From positions 19,405-83,404 of the forward strand of contig NZ_WUUU01000003.1 of NCBI RefSeq assembly GCF_009831555.1: a stretch of DNA of 64,000 bases, written 5' to 3'. Within the stretch, counting starts at the first letter, position 1, and each line of letters starts with the position of its first letter. The position numbers and the translations under genes were made by a program. A model generated the notes under the pieces. That model had not been told where the DNA came from. It worked only from the letters and a program-made list of their open reading frames with translations, and searched no databases. Shown piece by piece: positions 1 to 7,716 of the stretch. The DNA is from Halobacterium bonnevillei (GTDB lineage: Archaea; Halobacteriota; Halobacteria; Halobacteriales; Halobacteriaceae).

Positions 1-2
1 CA

Positions 3-782
3 CTCGACGACGTTGCGTTTCTCGCGAACTCGGAGAACCGCGTCGCGGTCTTCGAGCTACTCGTCGAGGCGCCGCGAAGTCGTAATAAAATCAACGAGCA
101 GGTCGATGCGTCGCGGGTCACCATCGCTCGGATCCTCGACGAGCTTGAAGCGCGCGAGTGGATCAGGCGCTCGGGACAGGAGTACCGAGCGACGCCGCTC
201 GGCACCTGGGTGTACGACGAGTTTTCTGGCTTGGTGGCCGAGATAGCGGCCGAGCAAAGGCTACGAGGCCCCCTGCAACATTTTCCGTCCGATCTGCTGA
301 CGTTCGACGTCCGATGTCTCCGCGACGCAGAGATACTCTGTCCCGATGGGAGTGATGCGACGGCCATCGTACGACGGATCGTCGAATTTCATCGCTCTGG
401 CGACCGGATTCGGGGTGTCGCACGCACGGTTGCGCCTGTATTCATCGAAAACCAGCGGGAGTTAACCGTGCAAGGCGACACCAGCCTCGAACTGGTCATC
501 ACCCCCGATATCCTGGATACGATCCGGGGCCATCCACCCTCAATGCGGCGCTTCCGGGACATGGTCGAGGCGGAGACCACGAGCTGGTTCGTCCACGAGG
601 ATATCCCGATTTCGGTGGGGATCGTCGACGGTGCCGTGGGAATGAACCTCACCGACGAGGACGGCGTTCTCAAAGGGGGGTTGCTGACCGATGACGACAC
701 TGTCCACTCGTGGGCAGTCGATCTCTTCGAGAGCTGTCGCGAACAAGCGAGGCCAGTGGATCCTGACGCAATCACGGCGTGA
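3..782 (+). CDS. HTH transcriptional regulator, FilR1-type (5' partial)
   Basis: The reading frame is open from the window edge, so the start lies upstream. The N-terminal part is a winged helix-turn-helix: it runs from 'FLANSENRVAVFELL' through 'INEQVDASRVTIARILDELE' to 'YRATPLG'. The rest matches the middle/C-terminal ligand domain seen in haloarchaeal regulators related to the methanogenesis regulator FilR1 (DUF1724-like), including 'LELVITPDILDTI' and 'VGIVDGAVGMNLTDEDG'. It is probably a cytoplasmic DNA-binding regulator of unknown target. The next gene is about 960 bases away and points towards it, so there is no operon partner in the window. Confidence 0.8.
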   Translation, partial: LDDVAFLANSENRVAVFELLVEAPRSRNKINEQVDASRVTIARILDELEAREWIRRSGQEYRATPLGTWVYDEFSGLVAEIAAEQRLRGPLQHFPSDLLTFDVRCLRDAEILCPDGSDATAIVRRIVEFHRSGDRIRGVARTVAPVFIENQRELTVQGDTSLELVITPDILDTIRGHPPSMRRFRDMVEAETTSWFVHEDIPISVGIVDGAVGMNLTDEDGVLKGGLLTDDDTVHSWAVDLFESCREQARPVDPDAITA

Positions 783-1743
783 CCACAGTCTGCTCCGTCG
801 TCGAAGACTACTCCAGTTTCGAGGTCGGTGATTCGGTCTGAGCAACCGGTACGCTCCTTATGATTACGTAACTATGCCTGTAATGATATGTGGCGACGAG
901 CGGACGTTTCTCGACCGACGGTGCCGTCTCCGCTCCGGCGTCACGAAACAGCCAAAATTTATCAGACAAAAACAGTATGTGCTGGAATGACTATTATCGG
1001 GGCTCCTGTACGACGTCAGGTCACGCGCAATCGTAGGCACGTCTCGAAATCGACGGAGGAGACTCTGTCCCCACACCGAAGTGAGAATGACTGACCGTTC
1101 GCAACAGCGCCGAATCGGCGCGATACTCCCCGAATTGAACACGGGATTTCTACGTCAGAATACCTCTAGCACGGATTCCGGGGCTCTGCCACCTCATTCA
1201 CGCTGAAACCACGTTTGAAGCCCCATCGCCGGTCCACGTTGCCTTCGCTCGGCCTGTCTCTCCGTGGCTTCGTACCCCAATCGCAGCGGGACGGATCCGC
1301 GGGGGACGGGATCGATCCCGCCCGATACTATTTATCTGATTAGTTATGTTATTCGCTAATGTTCGATTTCCGTATATCTTGGACCGCTCCTGGACACCAC
1401 CGACAACGAACTCACGCTCCCATTTCATCGTGATGTACCGCTCTACCTGGGTCCCCGAGAGCGGTCTCTCACTGCCGTCCTCGTTCAGTGCCCCACTTGG
1501 TACCGCCCGAGGTCTGGTTTGCGTGCTCGTAACTTCGTGGACCGACGCGACCGTTTGAGCGAAGGCGCGACGATTCGCACTCTGGTCGTCGTTTCGGGGC
1601 CGTGGATGCTCGCCGTGCGCGTTCGATGGGGGTGCGTCTCGCTGCAGACGTGAAGGTAGCCGGTGACCCACGTGCGCTACTTGCGCTGGGCGTAGCGGTC
1701 CCTGTCGTCGTTCACGAGCCCCGTTCCTGTGGACGGACGAGCG
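783..1743. other. Intergenic stretch without a convincing gene
   Basis: About 960 bases between the regulator and the convergent cysteine hydrolase. The open frames here are short, rich in Arg and Ser, and lack the acidic composition of haloarchaeal proteins. There are AT-rich patches near 950-985 and 1325-1365 that could hold promoters or relics. I see no RNA gene or mobile element. Confidence 0.5.
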
Positions 1744-2403
1744 TCACTCGCTGCACTGCGGTGTCTGGGCGCCGCCGCTCTCTAAATAGCCGGCGACTTC
1801 TTCGACAGGTCTGACGTCCCCGTATTTGGCGTTGATGTCGAAGAGATTCGCCTCGTGGGGGTCGACGGCGCGGTCGCCGACCGCGTCCTCCGGAACGATG
1901 GTGTAATACCCGTGTGAGCAGGCGTCAACGACGGACGCACGGATGCAGCCGCTGGTCGTACACCCTGTGACGACGACGGTGTCGGCCCGGAAGTACGCGA
2001 GCATCGAGTTCAGTTCGGTTTCGTGGAACGCGCTGGCCTGCTGTTTGTCGAGCACGTGGTCTTCCTCGCGGACGTCGAGTCGCGGGTCGACGTCGACCCA
2101 CTCGCCGTCCGCGTGCAGCGTCTCCAGGCTCGGTATCTTCTCGCCCCAGACGCCGAGGTCCCGCATGTCGTCGTGTTTCGTGACGATGCGCGTGAATACG
2201 ACCGGGACGTCGCCGTCGCGGGCGGCGCCGACGAGCCGATCAGTTCGCGCAACGACGTCGGTCAGGTCGCCGCCCAGTGGGTTCTCGGGGTCGGTGAAGC
2301 CTGTCTGGAGGTCGACGACCAGCAACACCGGCTCGTCGCCGTACCCGACGCGGTTGTCCATCGATGCGCGCTCGTAGATCGCCTGTTTGTCGTTCTCGGC
2401 CAT
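1744..2403 (-). CDS. Cysteine hydrolase, N-carbamoylsarcosine amidase-like
   Basis: This 219-residue protein belongs to the isochorismatase-like cysteine hydrolase family. The expected triad is visible: Asp31 in 'LLVVDLQTGFTD', Lys120 in 'HVLDKQQASAF' and Cys153 in 'TGCTTSGCIRASVVDAC'. The last motif and the C-terminal 'DAVGDRAVDPHEANLFDINAKYGDV' type region resemble N-carbamoylsarcosine amidase more than nicotinamidase; that enzyme turns N-carbamoylsarcosine into sarcosine, CO2 and ammonia. The start was placed at the ATG of MAENDKQ, because a longer frame adds a non-acidic stretch. An amidase of this type would fit the hydantoinase genes 10-25 kb away, but the link is inference. A different small amide could equally be the substrate. 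Confidence 0.8.
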   Translation of the reverse strand: MAENDKQAIYERASMDNRVGYGDEPVLLVVDLQTGFTDPENPLGGDLTDVVARTDRLVGAARDGDVPVVFTRIVTKHDDMRDLGVWGEKIPSLETLHADGEWVDVDPRLDVREEDHVLDKQQASAFHETELNSMLAYFRADTVVVTGCTTSGCIRASVVDACSHGYYTIVPEDAVGDRAVDPHEANLFDINAKYGDVRPVEEVAGYLESGGAQTPQCSE

Positions 2404-2601
2404 GTCCTGACGTCCGGGCGGAATTGATTCCCCGGGACGGAACGCCCCGGTTTGTTCGCCGCAGTGAATTTCGGTGGGTTTCACTACGACACTGACCGAC
2501 TTGATGGTGTGGGTGGACGTGACTCGGAGCCACCGACGGAACGCTATCCGACCGCATTCGCGGGGCTGATTGCAAGCCCGAGAACGGATCGTGAGAATCG
2601 G

Positions 2602-3387
2602 TCAGATGTCTCGGTGGACGAACCACGCCTGGCTCGCGAAGAGGAGGACCGCGGTCATCCCGACGAGTACGGCCGCGCCTGCGAGGTCGTACGTTCCGTC
2701 GAGCAGGACCGCGTTCGGATCGAAGTACCGCATCGGTGCGAGCGCTCCCACCGACTCGTACTCCGTCCCCCGAAGCAGTGATTCGACGAGGTAGAGCGCG
2801 AACGTGACGCCGAGTGCGACGCGCTGGGCGATGCTCGCGCGGTCGAAGGTGACGGACGCGAGCAACCCGATGCCCGCACAGGCGAACAAGTACGGGACCG
2901 ACAGCAGGTGGAGCGCGACGACGTCGGCGGCGGACAGTGACTCGCCGATGAGCCGGGCGGAGACGAGCACCACGACAGGTGTGACGACGTTCACCAGGAG
3001 TATCGGAACACCGAGGGCGGCGAACCGCTCGGTGGCGAGTCGCTGCCGGGATACCGGCATCGATAGGAGGGTGTCCATCCGGCCGCGGTCGATGTCGTCG
3101 GCTACGATACTCGCGGCGCTGTACGCGAGGTACAACCCAAGGAGGATGATCCAGCCGAACATGTACAGCTCGACGGAGAGGAATCCCTCGAGGGAGGCCA
3201 TCGTCTCGATGTTGAACGCCCGGATCATCGGCTCGGGGAACGCGTCGCGGAGTTGGTTCATGTCCATCGCTTCGCTGTAGGACGGGTACGCCCACACTGC
3301 GAAGGCGGCCAGCAGCGACATCCCGATTGAGAGGTACACGCTGCCCCGGACTCGCTTGCGAGCGTCGTACCGCGCGAACTCAAACAT
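2602..3387 (-). CDS. ABC-2 type transporter permease
   Basis: A 261-residue membrane protein with about six hydrophobic segments, starting MFEFARYDARKR and ending 'LLFASQAWFVHRDI'. An early cytoplasmic start, a long second segment ('MFGWIILLGLYLAYSAASIVADDIDRGR' region, read in parts) and the 'RGRMDTLLSMPVSR' loop are typical of ABC-2 exporter permeases, often for drugs or lipids. The start overlaps the end of the upstream ATPase gene by 8 bases, so the two are almost certainly co-translated and form one exporter. The substrate cannot be told from sequence. Confidence 0.88.
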   Translation of the reverse strand: MFEFARYDARKRVRGSVYLSIGMSLLAAFAVWAYPSYSEAMDMNQLRDAFPEPMIRAFNIETMASLEGFLSVELYMFGWIILLGLYLAYSAASIVADDIDRGRMDTLLSMPVSRQRLATERFAALGVPILLVNVVTPVVVLVSARLIGESLSAADVVALHLLSVPYLFACAGIGLLASVTFDRASIAQRVALGVTFALYLVESLLRGTEYESVGALAPMRYFDPNAVLLDGTYDLAGAAVLVGMTAVLLFASQAWFVHRDI

Positions 3388-4303
3388 CCTCGCCACCCCC
3401 GTAGAACCGCAGGAAGACGTCTTCGAGCGGCGCTTCCTCGATCGAGACGTCGACCATCTCGTGGTCCGGTAGCCGAGCGAGCAGCGCGTTGATGTCACCG
3501 GTGAAGGTGAACGTGCACTCGGTGAACTCGGTCTCCGGGTCAGCCGTTTCGTCGTCCGGGACGCTGGTTTCGAGGTCGTGGACGCCCTCGAGGTCCACGA
3601 ACGCAATCGGAATCGGGTCGGCGCTGTTGATGCGGACGACTTTCCCGCTCCGCGTCAGGAACGACTCGATCGGGTCGACGGTGACGAGTCGACCGTCCCG
3701 GATAATACCGACGCGGTCGCAGAGCCGGCGGACCTCACTCAGGATGTGCGAGGACAGGAACACGGTCACCCCGCGGTCGCGTTCCGCGCGGAGGAACTCG
3801 GCGAACTGGTGTTTGATGAGGGGGTCGAGCCCACCGGTCGGTTCGTCGAGGATGACGAGGTCCGGGTCGTGCATGAACGCGGTCACCAGCCCTAATTTCT
3901 GGACGTTCCCGCTGGAGTACTCGCGGACTCGCCGGTCGAGTGGCGGTTCGAACATCTCCAGGAGTTCCTCCCGCCGGTCGTCGCCTTTCACCGCGGCGTG
4001 CAGGTCGAGAATCTCGGCGCCCGTCGCCTGCTCGTCGAACGCCTGGTCGTCCGAGAGGTGACCGATCCGGCGTTTTGCGTCGATGAGCGCCTTCTGGTCC
4101 CGGATGTCGTTGCCGAGCACGCGAGCCGTTCCGGCTGTCGGTCTGATGAACCCGAGGAGCATCCGGATCGTCGTCGTCTTCCCCGCTCCGTTCGGACCGA
4201 GGTACCCGAAGATCTCCCCCGTTTCGACGGAGAACGTGAGGTCTTCGGCAGCGAGGACCTCCCCGTAGTCCTTCGTCAACCCGTCGAGTTCGATTGCGCC
4301 CAT
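3380..4303 (-). CDS. ABC transporter ATP-binding protein (ABC-2 exporter)
   Basis: A 307-residue ATPase with Walker A 'GPNGAGKTTT' (residues 36-45), a signature region with the variant 'SSGNVQKLGL', Walker B 'LVILDEPTGGLDP' and the H-loop 'SSHILSEV'. The C-terminal extension of about 90 residues after the nucleotide-binding domain is usual in haloarchaeal CcmA/DrrA-like exporters. It overlaps the permease gene downstream by 8 bases and would power it. Confidence 0.9.
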   Translation of the reverse strand: MGAIELDGLTKDYGEVLAAEDLTFSVETGEIFGYLGPNGAGKTTTIRMLLGFIRPTAGTARVLGNDIRDQKALIDAKRRIGHLSDDQAFDEQATGAEILDLHAAVKGDDRREELLEMFEPPLDRRVREYSSGNVQKLGLVTAFMHDPDLVILDEPTGGLDPLIKHQFAEFLRAERDRGVTVFLSSHILSEVRRLCDRVGIIRDGRLVTVDPIESFLTRSGKVVRINSADPIPIAFVDLEGVHDLETSVPDDETADPETEFTECTFTFTGDINALLARLPDHEMVDVSIEEAPLEDVFLRFYGGGEDV

Positions 4304-4400
4304 ACGACTTCCTTCTCGACGTGCCCATGTTGTTGTATCGGTATTCTGAACGCTACAGCGGACCCGACCGAACCGGGCGGACGCTCCGGGTCCCCGACTG

Positions 4401-4997
4401 TCAGGCGGGCGGCTGCTCGCCGGCGGGGGCTGCGAGGAAGAAACCGCCGAATGCGGTCACCCACAGGAGGCCGAGGTACGCCACCCAGCGTTCGAGCCCG
4501 CCGATTCCCAGCGGCGTCCCGTCCCCGAGTGCGACGAAGAGGACGAACGCGACCAGTTCGAGGCCGCCGAGCGCGACGGAGACGTACCGAAACGGCGCCC
4601 GGAGGACCGACCCCGCGACGAGGGCTGTGACGCCGATGCCCCCGAACGCGACGAACGCCGCGACGAAGTGCGGCGCCCCCGTGTGGGCGGGGAACACGCC
4701 GACGCCGGCGACCCCGACGCCAGTGACGGCTGTGACGCCCGTGAACGCGCGGCTGTCGAAGAGCCGGTGAAGGGCTGCGGCGACGCCGACGAGCAGGACG
4801 CCGCCGAGAATCATCGCGGCGTTGAACACGGCCTGCGATGCCCCCGGGGCGTCCTCGGCGCCGAGCGCACTGATCGTCTGGTCGGCGGCGCTGTACCCCG
4901 GGTAGAGCACTTCCGCTGTGACGAACCCGAGTACCGTACAGGCGCCTCCCGCAATCAGCGCGACCCCGGCGAGCGTCCTCGTCCGTTCGCTGTCCAT
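4401..4997 (-). CDS. DUF998 family membrane protein
   Basis: 198 residues with about six transmembrane segments. The N-terminal 'LAGVALIAGGACTVLGFVTAE' region (read in parts), 'YPGYSAADQTISALGAED' and 'GVFPAHTG..HFVAAFVAFGG' are hallmarks of the DUF998 family. The biochemical role of the family is unknown. It lies on the same strand as the exporter pair downstream and 55 bases before the next small membrane gene, so a short membrane-protein cluster is possible. Confidence 0.85.
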   Translation of the reverse strand: MDSERTRTLAGVALIAGGACTVLGFVTAEVLYPGYSAADQTISALGAEDAPGASQAVFNAAMILGGVLLVGVAAALHRLFDSRAFTGVTAVTGVGVAGVGVFPAHTGAPHFVAAFVAFGGIGVTALVAGSVLRAPFRYVSVALGGLELVAFVLFVALGDGTPLGIGGLERWVAYLGLLWVTAFGGFFLAAPAGEQPPA

Positions 4998-5052
4998 CGT
5001 GTCCGATTCCTCACACGCCGTTGGTAATAGTGCTGGCGTCCCGGCGAGTCAC

Positions 5053-5304
5053 TCAGCCCTCGTTCTGGTATCGGTGGCCGACGACGAGCGCGAGGACGTT
5101 CGACGCGAGGAGCGCGACGAGCACTGGCGGTTGGAGGGCGACGTGGTCGGGGAACGCTGCTGCAACGAGGAACGCACCCGGGTAGACGAGCGGGAAGAGG
5201 ACAGTCGCCCAGAACGCCGCCGCTTCGGCGCTGCCCGCGACCGTCCGGACGCCCGCGCCGAGCACGCTCGACAGACGTCCCCGGGTGGACGAGACTCGGC
5301 TCAT
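5053..5304 (-). CDS. Small hypothetical membrane protein
   Basis: 83 residues with two or three hydrophobic segments (around 'AAFWATVLFPLVYPGAFLVAAA' and 'VLVALLASNVLALVVGHRY', read in parts). I do not recognise a family. The start at MSRVSSTRG is chosen because the alternative start 27 bases further upstream adds a hydrophobic tail. The same strand and proximity to the DUF998 gene suggest joint transcription. Confidence 0.55.
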   Translation of the reverse strand: MSRVSSTRGRLSSVLGAGVRTVAGSAEAAAFWATVLFPLVYPGAFLVAAAFPDHVALQPPVLVALLASNVLALVVGHRYQNEG

Positions 5305-5619
5305 ACATCCGACCAATACAGCCAGCCGCAATAGGGTGGCGTAGATTCAAACGGCTCTTTGAGTGTGTGCAGTGACGAATCGCCGGGAGTTTGGTACGAC
5401 GAGGACGCTCTCTGGCGGGCGGCGGCCACCGGGATCCGCTGCCGGCCAGCGCCGCAGCGCCGACACACCCCTCGAGTACACGCTCGGAGAGCACACGCGC
5501 CACCCGTACTGTTCCCTCACTGATCGCGACGTCGCTCCCTGCAGTCGCTCGCAAACGCACCGGGCTCCCCGTCGTTCCGAGATGAAAGTGGTTATCGGTG
5601 CGCCCGCCCTTACCCACGT
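5305..5619. other. Divergent intergenic region before the FKBP gene
   Basis: 315 bases between two divergent genes. A TATA-like TTATCG at 5591-5596 lies about 27 bases before the FKBP start, consistent with a leaderless transcript. Nothing else is recognisable. Confidence 0.4.
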
Positions 5620-6090
5620 ATGACGATCGCTACCGGCGATTCTGTGACCTTCGAGTACACCGGACGACTAGACGACGGCACGGTCTTCGACACCTCGCGG
5701 CTCGACGTCGCCGAGGACGCTGGCCTCGCCGACGCGCAGCCCGACCGCGACTACACGCCGCTGACGGTCGACGTCGGCGCCGAACAGGTCATCGAGGGCA
5801 TGGAGGACGGCCTGGTCGGTCTCGAGGAAGGCGAGTCCACGACCATCGAGATTCCGCCCGAGAAGGCGTACGGCGAGTGGAGCGAACAGCAGGTCCAGGA
5901 GTACGAGACCGACGAACTCCGCGAGATGCTCGGCGGCGAGACCCCCGAGGAGGGCGCGTACCTCGAAGCCCAGAACGGGCAGGTCGGCGAGGTCGTTCAC
6001 GCCGACGAGGACACCGTCCGCGTCGACCTCAACCACGAACTCGCCGGGAAGACGCTCGCGTTCGACGTCGAAATCGTGGACGTCAACTGA
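5620..6090 (+). CDS. FKBP-type peptidyl-prolyl cis-trans isomerase
   Basis: 156 residues. The N-terminal half is an FKBP fold: 'VTFEYTGRLDDGTVFDTS', 'VIEGMEDGLVGLEEGE' and 'IEIPPEKAYGEW' are the conserved stretches lining the isomerase pocket. The domain is split by an insert-in-flap and closes with 'VDLNHELAGKTLAFDVEIVDV', as in archaeal SlyD/FKBP26 proteins. It speeds proline isomerisation and likely acts as a cytoplasmic folding chaperone. It stands alone, with a probable leaderless start. Confidence 0.93.
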   Translation: MTIATGDSVTFEYTGRLDDGTVFDTSRLDVAEDAGLADAQPDRDYTPLTVDVGAEQVIEGMEDGLVGLEEGESTTIEIPPEKAYGEWSEQQVQEYETDELREMLGGETPEEGAYLEAQNGQVGEVVHADEDTVRVDLNHELAGKTLAFDVEIVDVN

Positions 6091-6431
6091 CCCCAGCAGC
6101 CCCGAGAGCCGCGCGCGCAGTTTCACACACCTCGTGTTGCTGTTCGAAATTCGTGGGCTCCGCGTTGCGTCCTGCTGTCTACGCGGGTCCGCGCGGCGTC
6201 CGCCCGTCTTCGCGCCTCCGCGTCGCGTCTGGCTGTCCCCGTTACGTTCCCCATCTGTCGCCCCCACACAGCAGTGGTATCGGACGCCGAGAACGTGAGT
6301 CGCGTACTTCCGTCGGGAGACGATATCGGGTCTGACCGCGCTGGGACGGGTCGCGTACCGAGAGCCGGATAGGCCGAGACTGGCAGTCGACCGCTGTCCC
6401 AGACACTGGCCGTCGCTTCGGGAGCGTCGGC
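6091..6431. other. Convergent intergenic region, nothing recognised
   Basis: 340 bases between the ends of two convergent genes. Open frames are Arg-rich shadows without haloarchaeal character. No obvious hairpin with a T-run was found. Confidence 0.4.
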
Positions 6432-7022
6432 CTACGCCCGCTCTTCGACGTTCCGTATCGCTCGTTCGGACGCTTCGTCCGCGCGCTTCTCGAGCTCTGC
6501 GACGTCCCGTTCGACGTCCTCGACGAACGCCGAATCAGACACCTGGTCGACGTTGTGCCGGACTGTGAAGACCGCGGCGCGGAGCGCCGAGCGAGCGAGA
6601 ATGACGCCGGTAGCGGCGTCAGCGACCGCGTTCCGGTTGCCAGTCTCGGTGACGTCCGTCGCCAGTTCGAGGACGTTCAGGCACGCGTCGGCTATCGTGA
6701 GCGGAACGCCGATCGACCGTTTGACGTCGGACTGGTCCACGACGCCGCTATCCGCGCCGAAGAGCTCGTCGACCACTCTCCCGTCGGTGTCGGCGAGCTC
6801 CAGGAGGTGACCTCGCTGTCTGTGGAGGTCGTCGCGGACGTCCGCCAGTCCTGTCGCCGCCCCTCCGCTGGCTCCGCCATCGACGGTGTGGATACAGACC
6901 ATCTCGCAGAGAGCCGCCCCGAGCGCGCCGACGACTGCCGTCGCGGTCCCGCCGGCAGGCGCGACGCGATTCGAGGCGACCCCGGAGAGGAACCCGTCGA
7001 GCGACTGGTCTCTGTAGTGCAT
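6432..7022 (-). CDS. Cyclodeaminase/cyclohydrolase family protein (FTCD_C domain)
   Basis: 196 residues. The N-terminal 'SLDGFLSGVASNRVAPAGGTA' region (read in parts) with the Pro-Ala-Gly-Gly turn, then 'VGALGAALCEMV' and 'DADSDG'-type helices ending 'LARSALRAAVFTVRHNVDQV', define the formiminotransferase-cyclodeaminase C-terminal family. Members such as FchA carry out 5,10-methenyl-THF cyclohydrolase chemistry. A stand-alone copy in a haloarchaeon with THF-linked enzymes elsewhere in the window (MetF, PurU, LigM-type) could supply the methenyl-THF to formyl-THF step; this is inference. Orphan gene, minus strand. Confidence 0.85.
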   Translation of the reverse strand: MHYRDQSLDGFLSGVASNRVAPAGGTATAVVGALGAALCEMVCIHTVDGGASGGAATGLADVRDDLHRQRGHLLELADTDGRVVDELFGADSGVVDQSDVKRSIGVPLTIADACLNVLELATDVTETGNRNAVADAATGVILARSALRAAVFTVRHNVDQVSDSAFVEDVERDVAELEKRADEASERAIRNVEERA

Positions 7023-7260
7023 CAGTTTCGACCGGGTCCACGGGGAGCAGACAGATACCTTTTCCTGGGAGATCGGGTCGATTCTTCGCAGATGGGGGCT
7101 GCGAACGTGGTCGGAGCGCCCGAACAGTGGCGAGTCGACCTCGAGGATTCGGGCGACTGTCGGTCGTTTCCATGGCTATCGTTGACATTCCGTCTGAAAT
7201 ATCGGCACAGAGGCCGGTAAAATCGGTTCTTGTTTCTACACCAATGGGAATGCTCTGACA

Positions 7261-7267
7261 TTTATAT
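7261..7267 (+). promoter_or_regulatory. TATA box of the carboxymuconolactone-decarboxylase-family gene
   Basis: TTTATAT lies about 30 bases before the ATG at 7295, which places the transcription start at or very near the start codon (leaderless mRNA). This favours 7295 over an upstream GTG at 7271 that overlaps the promoter. Confidence 0.6.
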
Positions 7268-7294
7268 GGGGTGCCGGCCGTTGGTTCTACTGGG

Positions 7295-7639
7295 ATGATT
7301 TCAATGGCTAACAGTACCCAAGAGCTCGAGGCCTTCAAGGCGAACCTGGGCGAATTCTCGGAGCAAGCACCGGAGATCGAGAACTTCCTCGGCTTCGTCG
7401 AGTCGGCCGAAGCGACCGAGACGCTCGACCGGAAGACCAAGGAGTTGATGTCACTCGCAATCGGGGTCGCCGTCAGATGTGAACCGTGCATCCTCTGGCA
7501 CACGGACGCCGCACTCGACGCGGGCGCGAGCCCCGAGGAGGTCGACGACGCGCTGAAAGTCGCCGTCGCCATGGGCGGCGGTCCGGCGCTGGCGTACGCG
7601 ACCAAAGCTCACCAGGTCCTTCAAGAGCTATCGGAGTAG
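7295..7639 (+). CDS. Carboxymuconolactone decarboxylase/AhpD-like protein
   Basis: 114 residues of the all-helical CMD family. The AhpD-like redox motif is present: Cys62-Glu-Pro-Cys65 followed by His69 ('CEPCILWH'), then 'ALDAGASPEEVDDALKVAVAMGGGPALAY'-type helices. Such proteins act as peroxidatic or disulfide reductases, or as lactone decarboxylases. The CxxC makes the redox role more likely than a ring-cleavage role. The start is set by the TATA box at 7261; an ATG 9 bases further in (7304) is also possible. Confidence 0.88.
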   Translation: MISMANSTQELEAFKANLGEFSEQAPEIENFLGFVESAEATETLDRKTKELMSLAIGVAVRCEPCILWHTDAALDAGASPEEVDDALKVAVAMGGGPALAYATKAHQVLQELSE

Positions 7640-7716
7640 GGCACTCCGTTTCGCGTTCGGCGCCCCGGTTTCAGATTCGACTCTCCTCCGTTTTCAGACA
7701 CGCCTCGCCGACGTTT

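Noticed and set aside
975..1034. Short frame after an AT-rich patch (starts MCWNDYY)
   Set aside because: Only 19 codons; no features beyond a chance TATA-like sequence upstream.
1198..1671. Minus-strand frame of 157 codons
   Set aside because: Basic, Arg/Ser/Pro-rich sequence unlike haloarchaeal proteins, with no family resemblance.
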